A stretch of DNA of 64,000 nucleotides, from the NCBI RefSeq assembly GCF_900188165.1, contig NZ_FZOS01000006.1, positions 62,001-126,000 of the forward strand. The letters run 5' to 3'. The stretch comes from Edaphosphingomonas laterariae. Its GTDB lineage: Bacteria; Pseudomonadota; Alphaproteobacteria; Sphingomonadales; Sphingomonadaceae. The notes under the pieces were generated by a model. That model saw only the letters and a list, made by a program, of their open reading frames with translations, was not told where the DNA came from and did no database searches. How positions within the stretch are numbered: the stretch's first letter is position 1; each line of letters begins with the position of its first letter. The position numbers were made by a program, and so were the translations under genes. Positions 52,676-61,256 of the stretch are shown here, piece after piece.

Positions 52676-53443
52676 ATGACCGATATTGTCGAACCGATCC
52701 GCGCGCCTTCGCTGGGCGATGTCCGCCATGGCTTTCTCGGCCGCAGGGGCGGCGTTTCCACCGGCATCCATGCCGGGCTGAACGTCGGCTTGGGATCGGA
52801 CGACGATCGCGACGCGATTCTCGAAAATCGGCGGCGGGCGGTGGCGGCCGTCGCGCCGGGCGCGGCGCTGGTGACGCTGCATCAGGTGCATTCGGCGGAT
52901 GCGGTGGCGGTCACCGCGCCCTTTGCCGATGATGCCCGCCCCCATGCCGATGCGCTCGTCACCGACCGGCCCGGCCTGCTGCTCGGCATCCTGACCGCCG
53001 ATTGCGTGCCGGTGCTGTTCGCCGATCCGGCGGCCGGGGTGGTCGGTGCCGCCCATGCGGGCTGGAAGGGCGCGATCAACGGCGTCACCGATGCCACCAT
53101 CGCCGCGATGGAAAAGCTCGGCGCGGATCGCGGCCGCATCGTCGCGGCGATCGGGCCATGCATCGCCCGCGCCTCCTATGAGGTCGACGACGGCTTCTTC
53201 CGCCGCTTCGCCGAAGCCGATCCCGAGAATGAACGCTTCTTTGCCGATGGCGTGCGCGACGGGCATCACCAGTTCGATATCGAAGCCTATGTCACCGCGC
53301 AGCTGGCGGCGGCGGGCATCGGCCGGGTCGCGGCGCTGGGGCTCGACACCTATGCCCATGAGGATCGCTTCTACAGCTTCCGCCGCGCCACGCATCGCGG
53401 CGAGCCGGGCTATGGCCGCCAGGTCTCGCTGATCGGTCTATAG
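52676..53443 (+). CDS. pgeF: peptidoglycan editing factor PgeF (DUF152/laccase-domain)
   Basis: A 255-residue polyphenol-oxidase-like protein of the YfiH/PgeF family. Features are RHGFLGRRGGVSTGIHAGLNVG, VTLHQVHSADAV, LTADCVPVLF (metal-ligand Cys), VVGAAHAGWKGAINGV (metal-ligand His) and IGPCIARASYEV. PgeF removes L-Ser wrongly built into peptidoglycan stem peptides. ATG 52676 is used, supported by the G-rich segment just upstream; ATG 52664 is also in frame. The 3' end overlaps the convergent ABC permease gene by 6 bases (53438-53443). Confidence 0.92.
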   Translation: MTDIVEPIRAPSLGDVRHGFLGRRGGVSTGIHAGLNVGLGSDDDRDAILENRRRAVAAVAPGAALVTLHQVHSADAVAVTAPFADDARPHADALVTDRPGLLLGILTADCVPVLFADPAAGVVGAAHAGWKGAINGVTDATIAAMEKLGADRGRIVAAIGPCIARASYEVDDGFFRRFAEADPENERFFADGVRDGHHQFDIEAYVTAQLAAAGIGRVAALGLDTYAHEDRFYSFRRATHRGEPGYGRQVSLIGL

Positions 53444-55933
53444 CGCGCGCAGCGCCCGCGCCGGGCGGGCGGCGAGCGCGGGCAGCGATCCGAGAAGACC
53501 GAGCGCGAGCGTGCCGAAACCGCCGATCGCCAGCGTGACGCCCACCACCCGCCAGTCGGTCGCCCAGTCGAGTTCGAACACACGGGTCACCACATACCAG
53601 CCCGCTGCCGCGCCGATGCCGGCGGCAAGGATGGAAAGGATCAGCGCCAGCACGGCATATTCGATCGCCTGCGCCGCCAGCACCTGCCCGCGCGTCGCGC
53701 CAAGCAGCTTGAGCAGCACCGAATCATAGATGCGGGCACGACGCGACGCCGCAATCGCGCCGACCAGCACCGCGATCCCCGCCGCCAGCGCGACCGACGC
53801 GGCGGCCCGCACCGCCGTCGAAAGCTGGCCGAGCACGCCCGCCACCTGACCGATCACTTCCTTGACGCGAATCAGCGAGACCGAGGGGAACGCTTGCGTG
53901 ATCGCCCGGTTCAGCGTCACCTCCCCAGTTTCGGGCATGGCGATCGTCGCCATATAGCTGTGGGGGGCGCCTTCCAGCACGCCGGGCGAATAGACCAGCA
54001 CGAAGTTGAAGCCCATCGTGTCCCACTTGATCTCGCGCAACGACGCGATCTTCGCGGGCACTTCGACGCCGAGCACCGAGACTATGATCTCGTCCCCGAT
54101 GCCGAGGCCGAGCGCGCGCGCCGCCTCTAGGTCGAGCGAAACGAGCGGCGGCCCCTGATAATCGGCCGGCCACCATTTGCCGGCCACGATGCGGCTCCCT
54201 TCGGGCGGCGTCGCCGCATAAGTGAGGCCGCGATCGCCGCGCAATATCCACGCGCCTTCGGGTAGCTCCTTGAGCTCCGCGACGCGCTTGCCGCCGAACG
54301 ACACCACCGGCCCGCGCAGCGACGCCACCATCTTCACCTCGGCGCCCGGGGCCTGGGCGGCGACCAGCGCGAGGAAGCGATCCTTGTCCTCCACCGGAAT
54401 ATCGAGCGCGAAGAAGCTCGGTGCCTTGGCCGGCACGGTGCTGCGGATCTGCCCCGACAGGTTGGTTTCCACCACCGCCAGCGTGGCGAACAGGGTGAGG
54501 CCGAGGCCAAGCGCGACGACCAGCCGGCCCGTCTGCGCGCCCGGGCGATGCAGGTTGGCGACGGCAAGGCGGACGAGCGGGCGGCGCGAACGCGGCAGGC
54601 CCGCCGCTACACGGCGCACCAGCCAGCCAAGCGCGGTGAGCAGGAGCAGGAGCCCCGCGGCCGCGCCGACGAACATCGCCGCGAACAGCGGGTCACGCGC
54701 GGTGCCGACGGCGAGCGCCACGATCGCCGTCAATGTCAGGCCGATCGCGGCGATCACCGGGCCAGTCGGGCGTGCCGCGCCCTCCACCCCGCCCCGGAAC
54801 AGGGAGGCGGCTGTCACCGCGCGCGCGCGCGCCAGCGGGGCGAGGACGAAGAGCAGCGTGATCAGCACGCCATAAAGCGCGGCCAAGGCGAGCGGGCCGG
54901 GATGCACGGCAAAGCGCGGCTGCACCGGCAGCGCATCGCCCGCGACGGCGACGACCGCCAGCGGCACCAGGCTGCCCGCGACGAGGCCGGCCACGATACC
55001 CGCGCCCGCGATCAGCCCGATCTGGATCAGATAGGACAGGAAGATCGTGCGCGAGGATGCACCCAGCGCCTTCAGCGTGGCGATCGCGCCGCGCTTGCCT
55101 TCCAGATAGGATGTCACGCCATTGCCCACGCCGATCCCGGCCACCGCCAGCGCGGTCAGCCCGACGAGCATCAGGAACTGGCCGAGGCGACCGATGAAGC
55201 GCCGCGTGCCGGGCGCCGCATTGGTCCGGTCCTGCACCTCCCAGCCGGCGCTGGGGAAACGATCGGCAAGGCGCTTGGCGACGGCGCCGGCATCGACGCC
55301 ATCGGCAAGCCGGATGCGGTAGCGCGTGGTATAGAGGCTGCCCGGCTGGACGAGCCCCGTCGCCTTCAGCCCGTCCATATCGACCAGCGCGACCGGGCCG
55401 AAGGTGAAGCCTTCGCCGACACGATCGGGTTCCTCCGCGATGAGCCCGATGACGCGCAATTCCGCGTCGCCGATGCGGATCGGATCGCCCGGCTTCACCT
55501 GCAGCCGTTCGGCCAGCGCCGGGGCGATGGCAACGTCGCGACCCGCCGGGCGCGGCGCCAGCGCGCCGGGCGCGAGGCGAAACTGGCCGTAGAGCGGATA
55601 GACGCCATCGACGCCCTTCAGCTCCGCGAGCGCCGCCTGGCTGCCATCGGGGCGCGAGGCCATGGCCCGCATACGGATCGTTTCCGAAAGATCGCCGGCG
55701 GCCGCGAAGGCTGCGCGCTCGGCGTCGTCGGCGGTGCGCTGAACGATCTCCATCTCGACATCGCCGCCGAGGATAGACTGGCCCTGCAACGCGAGTTCGG
55801 AGGTGATCGCGGTGGAAAGGCTGCCCACTCCGGCCAGCGCCGCGACGCCGAGAAACAGGCAAACGGCCAGCAGGCGGAGCCCGGCAAAGCCCCCGCGCAG
55901 ATCGCGCAGCGCCAGCGTGAGGGGAAGGTTCAT
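53438..55933 (-). CDS. ABC transporter permease, YbbP/FtsX family
   Basis: An 831-residue permease of the LolCE/FtsX superfamily with about ten helices: one near the N-terminus (LRLLAVCLFLGVAALAGVGSL), a large periplasmic domain, then FtsX modules with SSRTIFLSYLIQIGLIAGAGIVAGLV and, near the end, LVGAIAASRRARIYDSVLLKLLGATRGQVLAAQAIEYAVLALI. It is the partner of the ATPase at 55930, with an ATGA overlap at 55930-55933. E. coli ybbAP beside tesA has the same gene order. The transported substrate is not established. Confidence 0.9.
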   Translation of the reverse strand: MNLPLTLALRDLRGGFAGLRLLAVCLFLGVAALAGVGSLSTAITSELALQGQSILGGDVEMEIVQRTADDAERAAFAAAGDLSETIRMRAMASRPDGSQAALAELKGVDGVYPLYGQFRLAPGALAPRPAGRDVAIAPALAERLQVKPGDPIRIGDAELRVIGLIAEEPDRVGEGFTFGPVALVDMDGLKATGLVQPGSLYTTRYRIRLADGVDAGAVAKRLADRFPSAGWEVQDRTNAAPGTRRFIGRLGQFLMLVGLTALAVAGIGVGNGVTSYLEGKRGAIATLKALGASSRTIFLSYLIQIGLIAGAGIVAGLVAGSLVPLAVVAVAGDALPVQPRFAVHPGPLALAALYGVLITLLFVLAPLARARAVTAASLFRGGVEGAARPTGPVIAAIGLTLTAIVALAVGTARDPLFAAMFVGAAAGLLLLLTALGWLVRRVAAGLPRSRRPLVRLAVANLHRPGAQTGRLVVALGLGLTLFATLAVVETNLSGQIRSTVPAKAPSFFALDIPVEDKDRFLALVAAQAPGAEVKMVASLRGPVVSFGGKRVAELKELPEGAWILRGDRGLTYAATPPEGSRIVAGKWWPADYQGPPLVSLDLEAARALGLGIGDEIIVSVLGVEVPAKIASLREIKWDTMGFNFVLVYSPGVLEGAPHSYMATIAMPETGEVTLNRAITQAFPSVSLIRVKEVIGQVAGVLGQLSTAVRAAASVALAAGIAVLVGAIAASRRARIYDSVLLKLLGATRGQVLAAQAIEYAVLALILSILAAGIGAAAGWYVVTRVFELDWATDWRVVGVTLAIGGFGTLALGLLGSLPALAARPARALRAL

Positions 55934-56625
55934 CGGCCCGCCGCGCTGTCGCGCACGATGCGGCCGTCAAGCATCTCGATCACCCGGCCGCAGCGCGCGG
56001 CCAGCGCGGGATCGTGCGTGATGACGAGCAGGGTTTCGCCGGTTTCGCGCTGGCGACCGAACAGCAGGTCCATGATCGCCGCGCCGGTTTTCGCATCGAG
56101 ATTGCCGGTGGGTTCGTCGGCGAACAGGATGGCGGGCGCGGGGGCGACCGCGCGGGCGATGGCCACGCGCTGCTGTTCGCCGCCGGAAAGCTGGGCGGGA
56201 TAATGGCCCGTGCGATGGCCAAGCCCTACCGCTTCCAGCTCGGCACGGGCGCGGGCGAAGGCATCGCCCTGCCCGGCCAGTTCCAGCGGCACCGCCACAT
56301 TTTCCAGCGCGGTCATCGTCGGCAGCAGGTGGAAGGCCTGCAGGATGATGCCGATCCGCCCACGCCGCGCCTTGGCCAGCGCGTCCTCGTCCATCGCGCC
56401 GAAATCGGCGCCCGCCACATGGATCTCGCCGCTATCGGCCCGTTCCAGCCCGGAGAGCACCGCCATCAGCGATGATTTGCCCGATCCCGAGGGCCCCAGC
56501 AGCGCCACCGTCTCGCCCCTGGCGATGGCGAGGTCGATCCCGCGCAGGATATCCACGCGCGCTTCGCCCTTGCCCAGCGCCAGCGTGACATTCCGGGCAT
56601 GGATGGCGATATTGTCGGCTGACAT
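55930..56625 (-). CDS. ABC transporter ATP-binding protein, YbbA/LolD-like
   Basis: A 231-residue ATPase of the LolD/MacB group. The Walker A is GPSGSGKSSL (about residues 43-52), the Q-loop lies in ILQAFHLLPTMTALENVAVPLELAG, the signature is YPAQLSGGEQQRVAIARAV, the Walker B is ILFADEPTGNLD and the H-loop is LLVITHD. It overlaps the permease as ATGA. It is divergent from tesA with start codons that nearly touch (its ATG is 56623-56625). Confidence 0.94.
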   Translation of the reverse strand: MSADNIAIHARNVTLALGKGEARVDILRGIDLAIARGETVALLGPSGSGKSSLMAVLSGLERADSGEIHVAGADFGAMDEDALAKARRGRIGIILQAFHLLPTMTALENVAVPLELAGQGDAFARARAELEAVGLGHRTGHYPAQLSGGEQQRVAIARAVAPAPAILFADEPTGNLDAKTGAAIMDLLFGRQRETGETLLVITHDPALAARCGRVIEMLDGRIVRDSAAGR

Positions 56626-56626
56626 G

Positions 56627-57298
56627 ATGAAGGAAGGTATCCCTTTGAGGCCAGATCGTTTCGCATATGGCGTGCGCCGGCTGATTGTCCATGCCGCCGC
56701 TTTGCTGACATTGTTCGTTACCCTGCCCGCCCATGCCGCCGACCGGCTGGTCGTGGCGTTCGGCGACAGCCTGATGGCGGGATATCAGCTGAAACCGGGC
56801 GAAGGCTTCGCGCCGCGCCTCGAAGCCGCGTTGCGCAAGAGCGGGGTGGCCGCGCACGTCCACAATGCCGGCGTGTCGGGCGATACCACCGCTCAGGGCA
56901 AGGCGCGGTTGGGCTGGGTGCTCGGCGCGCTGAAGGCCAGGCCCGATCTCGTGATCGTCGAACTCGGCGCCAACGATATGCTACGCGGCCTGCCCAATGC
57001 GCAGACGCGGCTGAACCTCGACGCGATCCTGACCGACCTGAAGCGCCGCAAGGTGCCCGTCCTGATCGCGGGCATGCGTGCCGCGCCCAATATGGGGCCG
57101 GCTTACACGAAGGAATTCAACGCCATCTATCCCACGCTGGCGCGCAAGCACGGCCTTCCGCTATATCCCTTCTTCATGGAGGGCGTGGCCGCCAACCGCG
57201 CCCTGCTGCTGAAGGACGGGATGCACCCCAATCCGCGCGGGGTGGACGTGATCGTGCGGGGCATCCTGCCACAGGTGCGCAAGGCGCTGGCGCAATAG
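56627..57298 (+). CDS. tesA: arylesterase / lysophospholipase-type GDSL hydrolase TesA
   Basis: A 223-residue periplasmic SGNH hydrolase. The signal peptide is RRLIVHAAALLTLFVTLPAHA. Block I is VVAFGDSLMAGY (GDS about residues 46-48), block II is the AGVSGDTTAQG region, block III is ELGANDMLRG (GxND) and block V is LKDGMHPNPRG (DxxH). Substrates are esters and acyl-CoA/lysophospholipids in the family. Start is uncertain: ATG 56624 or 56627 overlaps the divergent ATPase start and has no ribosome binding site, whereas TTG 56645 has AGGAAGG 7 bases upstream and still leaves a full signal peptide. It is divergent from ybbAP-like genes as in E. coli. Confidence 0.92.
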   Translation: MKEGIPLRPDRFAYGVRRLIVHAAALLTLFVTLPAHAADRLVVAFGDSLMAGYQLKPGEGFAPRLEAALRKSGVAAHVHNAGVSGDTTAQGKARLGWVLGALKARPDLVIVELGANDMLRGLPNAQTRLNLDAILTDLKRRKVPVLIAGMRAAPNMGPAYTKEFNAIYPTLARKHGLPLYPFFMEGVAANRALLLKDGMHPNPRGVDVIVRGILPQVRKALAQ

Positions 57299-57326
57299 CA
57301 GGCGCCACGCCACCAGGAGAGCGGCG

Positions 57327-57929
57327 ATGGGCGGAACGCGCGACGATCGGGTGGATGCCTATATCGAACGGAAGGCGGAATTCGCCCGGCCGATCCTGAC
57401 GCATTTGCGCGACCGCGTGCACGCCGCCTGCCCGGAGGTCGAGGAAGCGATCAAATGGTCCAGCCCGGCCTTCCTCTACAAGGGGCAGATCCTGTGCAGC
57501 ATGGCCGCGTTCAAGGGCCATGCCGCCTTCGGCTTCTGGCGCGGGGCCGAAGTGACGGGCACGCCCGAAGAACGGAGCGCGATGGGCCAGTTCGGCCGGA
57601 TCGCCACGATCGCCGACCTGCCCGATGACGCCACGCTGGCCGGCTTCATCACGCGGGGCATGGCCCTGATCGACAAGGGCACCAAGACACCGCGCCCGCT
57701 GAAACACGCCCGGCCGCCAGCCGAACCGCCGGCCGATCTGATCGCGGCGCTGGCCGCCCATCCGGCGGCGCAGGCCAGCTTCGATGGCTTCCCACCCGGC
57801 CAGCAACGCGAATATGTCGACTGGATCTTCGAGGCGAAGCGCCCCGAAACCCGCGCGCGGCGGCTTGCGCAGGCGGTGGAATGGCTGGCCGAAGGCAAGC
57901 GTCGCAACTGGAAATATGAAAACTGCTGA
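57327..57929 (+). CDS. YdeI/OmpD-associated family protein (DUF1801)
   Basis: A 200-residue cytoplasmic protein. The N-terminal DUF1801 part is VDAYIERKAEFARPILTHLRDRVHAACPEVEEAIKWSSPAFLYKGQILCSMAAFKGHAAFGFW, with the conserved WSSP and FKxHxxFxF. The C-terminal OmdA-like part has DGFPPGQQREYVDWIFEAKRPETRARRLAQAVEWLAEGKRRNWKY, the YdeI signature. It is linked in the family to peptide resistance or to iron-sulfur-like (frataxin-fold) functions, but the biochemical role is unsettled. It stands 28 bases after tesA and may be cotranscribed. Confidence 0.88.
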   Translation: MGGTRDDRVDAYIERKAEFARPILTHLRDRVHAACPEVEEAIKWSSPAFLYKGQILCSMAAFKGHAAFGFWRGAEVTGTPEERSAMGQFGRIATIADLPDDATLAGFITRGMALIDKGTKTPRPLKHARPPAEPPADLIAALAAHPAAQASFDGFPPGQQREYVDWIFEAKRPETRARRLAQAVEWLAEGKRRNWKYENC

Positions 57930-57987
57930 TCGCCCGATCGGCTGCTCTGCCTGCATCAGATCAACCGCTCTATTTTCCTGATATGCC

Positions 57988-58030
57988 GCGATTTCCGAGC
58001 CGCCGGATGTGCCACCCGGTTTGAAATCGC
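57988..58030. repeat. interspersed hairpin element (GCGATTTC...GAAATCGC)
   Basis: An inverted repeat GCGATTTC (57988-57995) and GAAATCGC (58023-58030) with inner CCGG/CCGG, ended by TCTAAGC. The ends resemble the first two hairpins after copB (GAGC/GCTCTA borders with TTTCC or TTTCAA), so it is a second, diverged member of the same family. It occupies most of the 123-base gap before the gene at 58053. Confidence 0.55.
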
Positions 58031-58052
58031 TCTAAGCGAAAGGGCATAAGCG

Positions 58053-58940
58053 ATGAAGCTGGTGCATGATGCGGCCGGCACGGCCTTCGATCCATGGCTG
58101 CTCCTGCTCTTTCCGCTGGGCGGCCTGTTGCTGACGCTATGGCTCTGGAAATCCGCCGGGCGGGGCGCATGGAAATGGGCTGCGATCTTCACGCTGCTGC
58201 TGGCGCTGCTGACGGTGGCGCTCCCCTTCGCCGATCATGCCCGCGTGCAGGCACGGGCCAAGGCAGGCGATATCGTCACCGCCGAAGGCCCGGTCAGCGG
58301 CCACAAGCGCTGGTCCGAACGGCGCTGGGCGGGCTCGTCGCGCGGGGTGGGCGTCACCAGCTTCGATCGGTACGACACGACGACCTACGAATATTTCTAT
58401 GTCGGCGAAACGCCGTTCACCTTCATCGTCAACGGTTATCCCAGCCAGGCGTCCTTCACCAATTCGGCCGATCCGCCGGTCGCGATCCGCGACGGCATGT
58501 GGGCGAAGGCCGCCTATTTCGCCGACGACTGGTATGACAGCGAACGCCGGATCACCCGGCTGGAACTCGGCCCGCCGCGCGGGGGCGGGCCCGCCATGCT
58601 CCATCCCGCCGCCGCGCCCGACCTCAGCGGCCTGCCCGATGACTTCGCCGCCTTTCGCCGCGCCTTTGGCGATGCAATCGCTAGGGAAGATCAGGCGGGC
58701 GTGAAGGCGCTGATCGCCTTCCCCTTCGCCTTCGAAGGCCACCGGATGGAAGCGGACGAGTTCGACAGCCTGTGGATGAGCCTGTTTTCGCCGCCCCAGC
58801 GGCCATGCCTTATGACCGCTAAGCCGATCCGCGAGGGGGATCGCTTCGTGCTGTTCTGCGGGCCTTATGGCTATTATTTCGGCAAGACGGCCGCTGGCTG
58901 GCGGCTCATCGAGTTCGGTGCCGACGGGGAGGCCATGTAA
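58053..58940 (+). CDS. hypothetical membrane protein, DUF3592-like or unknown
   Basis: A 295-residue protein. Two N-terminal helices (WLLLLFPLGGLLLTLWLW, about residues 19-36, and WAAIFTLLLALLTVALPF, about 45-62) anchor a soluble region. That region has SAGDIVTAEGPVSGHKRWSERRWAGSS-type sequence followed by TTTYEYFYVGETPFTFIVNGYP, similar in spacing to secreted DUF3592-like or SH3-like domains. A second part from about 185 (DDFAAFRRAFGDAIAREDQAG) looks like a separate globular domain with two Cys (RPCLMT and LFCGPYGYYF). No family was recognised with certainty. Monocistronic. Confidence 0.72.
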   Translation: MKLVHDAAGTAFDPWLLLLFPLGGLLLTLWLWKSAGRGAWKWAAIFTLLLALLTVALPFADHARVQARAKAGDIVTAEGPVSGHKRWSERRWAGSSRGVGVTSFDRYDTTTYEYFYVGETPFTFIVNGYPSQASFTNSADPPVAIRDGMWAKAAYFADDWYDSERRITRLELGPPRGGGPAMLHPAAAPDLSGLPDDFAAFRRAFGDAIAREDQAGVKALIAFPFAFEGHRMEADEFDSLWMSLFSPPQRPCLMTAKPIREGDRFVLFCGPYGYYFGKTAAGWRLIEFGADGEAM

Positions 58941-59025
58941 GCCGCCTCCCCGTCCAGCCGGAAAGGCGCAACAGGCGCCTTTCCAACAACGTCACTTAAC
59001 GGCAGCGATAATCGCCACGGTCGAT

Positions 59026-59400
59026 CTAGCGGCCGAGCAGCGCGCCGCCCGCACCGCCCAGGAGCGTACCGAGCAGGCGATCGCCATTGGTGTCGATCAT
59101 CCGGCCGAGCAGCGCACCGCCCGCGGCGCCGATGATCAGGCCGGTCGTGCCATTGTCGCGCTTGCAGTGGTAGCGACCGTCATTGCCCCGCCACACCTGA
59201 TCGTTGCGGCTCAGGCGACGGCCATCATAACGGCCGTTGGAATAATAGCGGTCGCCCTTCCAATGGCCGCGCTTGTCATAATGCTTGCCGCCATGGCGCT
59301 CGTCATACCGGCCATGTCCGCGATCGCCACGATCGGCCAGGGCCGGGGCGGTGGGAACCATGACGGCGGCCGCGATCGCGGCGAGGATGAGCTTGCGCAT
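59026..59400 (-). CDS. glycine-zipper 2TM domain protein, C-terminally truncated by a TAG
   Basis: A 124-residue exported protein. The signal peptide is KLILAAIAAAVMVPTAPALA, then a His/Arg/Tyr/Asp-rich linker (about 22-78) with GRYHCKRDNGTTG, then two glycine-zipper helices: LIIGAAGGALLGRMIDTNGDR and LLGTLLGGAGGALLGR. It stops at TAG (59026-59028). The same frame continues without interruption as IDRGDYRCR to a TAA at 58996-58998, which is the expected end of this family and mirrors the first repeat (GGALLGR-x-ID). So either the last ten codons have been lost through a nonsense change or TAG is read through. Probably an envelope protein. Confidence 0.8.
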   Translation of the reverse strand: MRKLILAAIAAAVMVPTAPALADRGDRGHGRYDERHGGKHYDKRGHWKGDRYYSNGRYDGRRLSRNDQVWRGNDGRYHCKRDNGTTGLIIGAAGGALLGRMIDTNGDRLLGTLLGGAGGALLGR

Positions 59401-59528
59401 GTTCTGTTCTCCCTTTCGTACGCTTCAGTGCGACTACCGGGGCCTTGTTGCACGATTCGCCTGAACGGACAGCGACGGCTCGTTCATCTGGCCGAAGGAA
59501 AACAACGGATCGAGGCGCTTAAGGCCGC

Positions 59529-60011
59529 TCAGGCCAGCGGCCGCATGTCGAAACGCGGCGCGAACAGGCCGACCAGCAGGAAAGGCAGGCCAAAGGCGAC
59601 GCCGGCAAGCCACCAGAGCGACGGCGGTTCGACGATCAGCACGGCATCGCCGGGGTCGGCGGGATCATAATAGACCGGCACCGTCCGACCTGCGGCAAAA
59701 GCCTCCACCAGATCCTGCGCGTCGAAACGATCGTCGATCGGGATATGATAATAGAGCCAGATTGCCCGGCCGCGATATTCCCGCCCGCCGACCGCATAGA
59801 GATAGCGGACATGCGCGCGGTAGGAGGTGCTGCTCGATCCGTCCGTATCCTCGCTGACATGTTCGCTATATTCGGACGCCAGGATCCGGCCGTCGGTTTC
59901 CTCCCACGCAGATTCCGCGACGGCGTAGCGATAGAGGCCATAGCCATAGACGCCACCGGCACTGCCAGCGATCAGCAGCCCGACGCAGAAGAACAGAATC
60001 TTCGGCCACAT
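59529..60011 (-). CDS. DUF3592 domain protein
   Basis: A 160-residue membrane protein. There is a helix at about residues 3-22 (PKILFFCVGLLIAGSAGGVYGYG), then a soluble DUF3592 domain with WEETDGRILASEYSEHVSEDTDGSSSTSYRAHVRYLYAVGGREYRG, the AAGRTVPVYYDPADPGDAVLI motif and a C-terminal helix (WWLAGVAFGLPFLLVGLFAP). Start ATG 60011 is used; 9 further codons are possible. The DUF3592 function is not known. It is encoded between the glycine-zipper gene and nrdB, all on one strand, with ordinary spacing, and its expression is probably separate from nrdAB. Confidence 0.82.
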   Translation of the reverse strand: MWPKILFFCVGLLIAGSAGGVYGYGLYRYAVAESAWEETDGRILASEYSEHVSEDTDGSSSTSYRAHVRYLYAVGGREYRGRAIWLYYHIPIDDRFDAQDLVEAFAAGRTVPVYYDPADPGDAVLIVEPPSLWWLAGVAFGLPFLLVGLFAPRFDMRPLA

Positions 60012-60113
60012 CGCCTTACCCTCCCCCCATGGATGCACGCGCCCGTGGGGAGGAAGGATGTCATAATTGGCGGGTGGCGGGCAACGGCGTGCGTTGCCCG
60101 CCGCAACCGGCCC

Positions 60114-61166
60114 TTATTCCGCCGCGACGCCCGCGCGGCTGAACATATCCTCGCCCGCCACATCCTCGTTGGCGGCCGGGCTGTCCTTGGCCGCCTTGCG
60201 ACGATCGAAGGCGTCCCACACCTCGTTCCAGTTGCCGCGCGTCGCGGCCTTGGAATATTCGGTGGCGCGGGTTTCGAAGAAATTGGCGTGTTCGACACCG
60301 TTGAGCAGCGGCGCCAGCCACGGCAGCGGATGTTCGTCGATCATGTAGATCGGCTTGAAGCCGAGCTGGCCCAGCCGCCAATCGGCGATGTAGCGGACAT
60401 ATTTCTTGATGTCCTTGGGCGTCATGCCGGACACCGGGCCCATTTCGAAGACGAGATCGATGAAGGCGTCTTCCAGGCGCACCGTCTTCTGGCACTGATC
60501 GAGAATGTCGTCGCGCACCGCCGGCGTCAGGCAGTTCCGTTCCTTCACGAAGGCGTGGAAGAGGCGCGTGATGCCTTCGCAATGCAGCGTCTCGTCGCGG
60601 ATCGACCAGGTGACGATCTGGCCCATGCCCTTCATCTTGTTGAAGCGCGGGAAGTTCATCAGCATGGCGAAGCTGGCGAACAGCTGCAGCCCTTCGGTGA
60701 AGCCGCCGAACATGGCGAGCGTGCGGGCGATATCCTCGTCGCTATCGACGCCGAACTGCGCCAGATAGTCATGCTTGTCCTTCATCTCCTTATATTGGAG
60801 GAAGGCCGAATATTCGGTTTCAGGCATGCCGATCGTATCGAGCAGGTGGCTGTAGGCCGCGATGTGGACCGTTTCCATGTTGCTGAACGCGGTCAGCATC
60901 ATCTTCACTTCGGTCGGCTTGAACACGCGGCCATATTTGTCGTGGTAGCAATCCTGCACCTCGACATCGGCCTGCGTGAAGAAACGGAAGATCTGGGTCA
61001 GCAGGTTGCGCTCATGATCGGTCAGCTTCTGCGCCCAATCGCGGCAATCCTCGCCCAGCGGCACTTCCTCGGGCAGCCAGTGGAGCTGCTGCTGGCGCTT
61101 CCAATATTCGAACGCCCACGGATATTCGAAGGGCTTGTAGGTGCGGGAGGCCTGGAGGAGAGGCAT
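60114..61166 (-). CDS. nrdB: ribonucleotide-diphosphate reductase subunit beta NrdB
   Basis: A 350-residue class I RNR small subunit that supplies the radical. The diiron site is in WRAxx-like regions: LTQIFRFFTQADVEVQDCYHDKY (Asp/Glu and His ligands), SNMETVHIAAYSHLLDTIG, the Glu and His residues of TWSIRDETLHCEG, and the radical Tyr in the RVFKP...AAYSHLLD vicinity. The C-terminus has an Ala-rich flexible tail (GEDMFSRAGVAAE) for binding NrdA. It is the third gene of nrdA-small ORF-nrdB. Confidence 0.95.
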   Translation of the reverse strand: MPLLQASRTYKPFEYPWAFEYWKRQQQLHWLPEEVPLGEDCRDWAQKLTDHERNLLTQIFRFFTQADVEVQDCYHDKYGRVFKPTEVKMMLTAFSNMETVHIAAYSHLLDTIGMPETEYSAFLQYKEMKDKHDYLAQFGVDSDEDIARTLAMFGGFTEGLQLFASFAMLMNFPRFNKMKGMGQIVTWSIRDETLHCEGITRLFHAFVKERNCLTPAVRDDILDQCQKTVRLEDAFIDLVFEMGPVSGMTPKDIKKYVRYIADWRLGQLGFKPIYMIDEHPLPWLAPLLNGVEHANFFETRATEYSKAATRGNWNEVWDAFDRRKAAKDSPAANEDVAGEDMFSRAGVAAE

Positions 61167-61179
61167 GGCGTTCTTCCTT

Positions 61180-61248
61180 CGTCATCCCGGCGGGCCGGGA
61201 TATTCAAACTCTTGTGGCGGCCGGATCCCAGCCTACGCTGGGATGACG
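61180..61248. repeat. REP-like hairpin pair inside the nrd operon
   Basis: Two short hairpins face each other, ATCCCGGC-GG-GCCGGGAT (61184-61201) and ATCCCAGC-CTAC-GCTGGGAT (61225-61244), bounded by CGTCATCCC (61180-61188) and GGGATGACG (61240-61248). This is the typical BIME-like element of sphingomonads. It lies between the small membrane ORF and nrdB, where it could reduce or stabilise parts of the polycistronic mRNA. Confidence 0.75.
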
Positions 61249-61256
61249 CCAAACAA

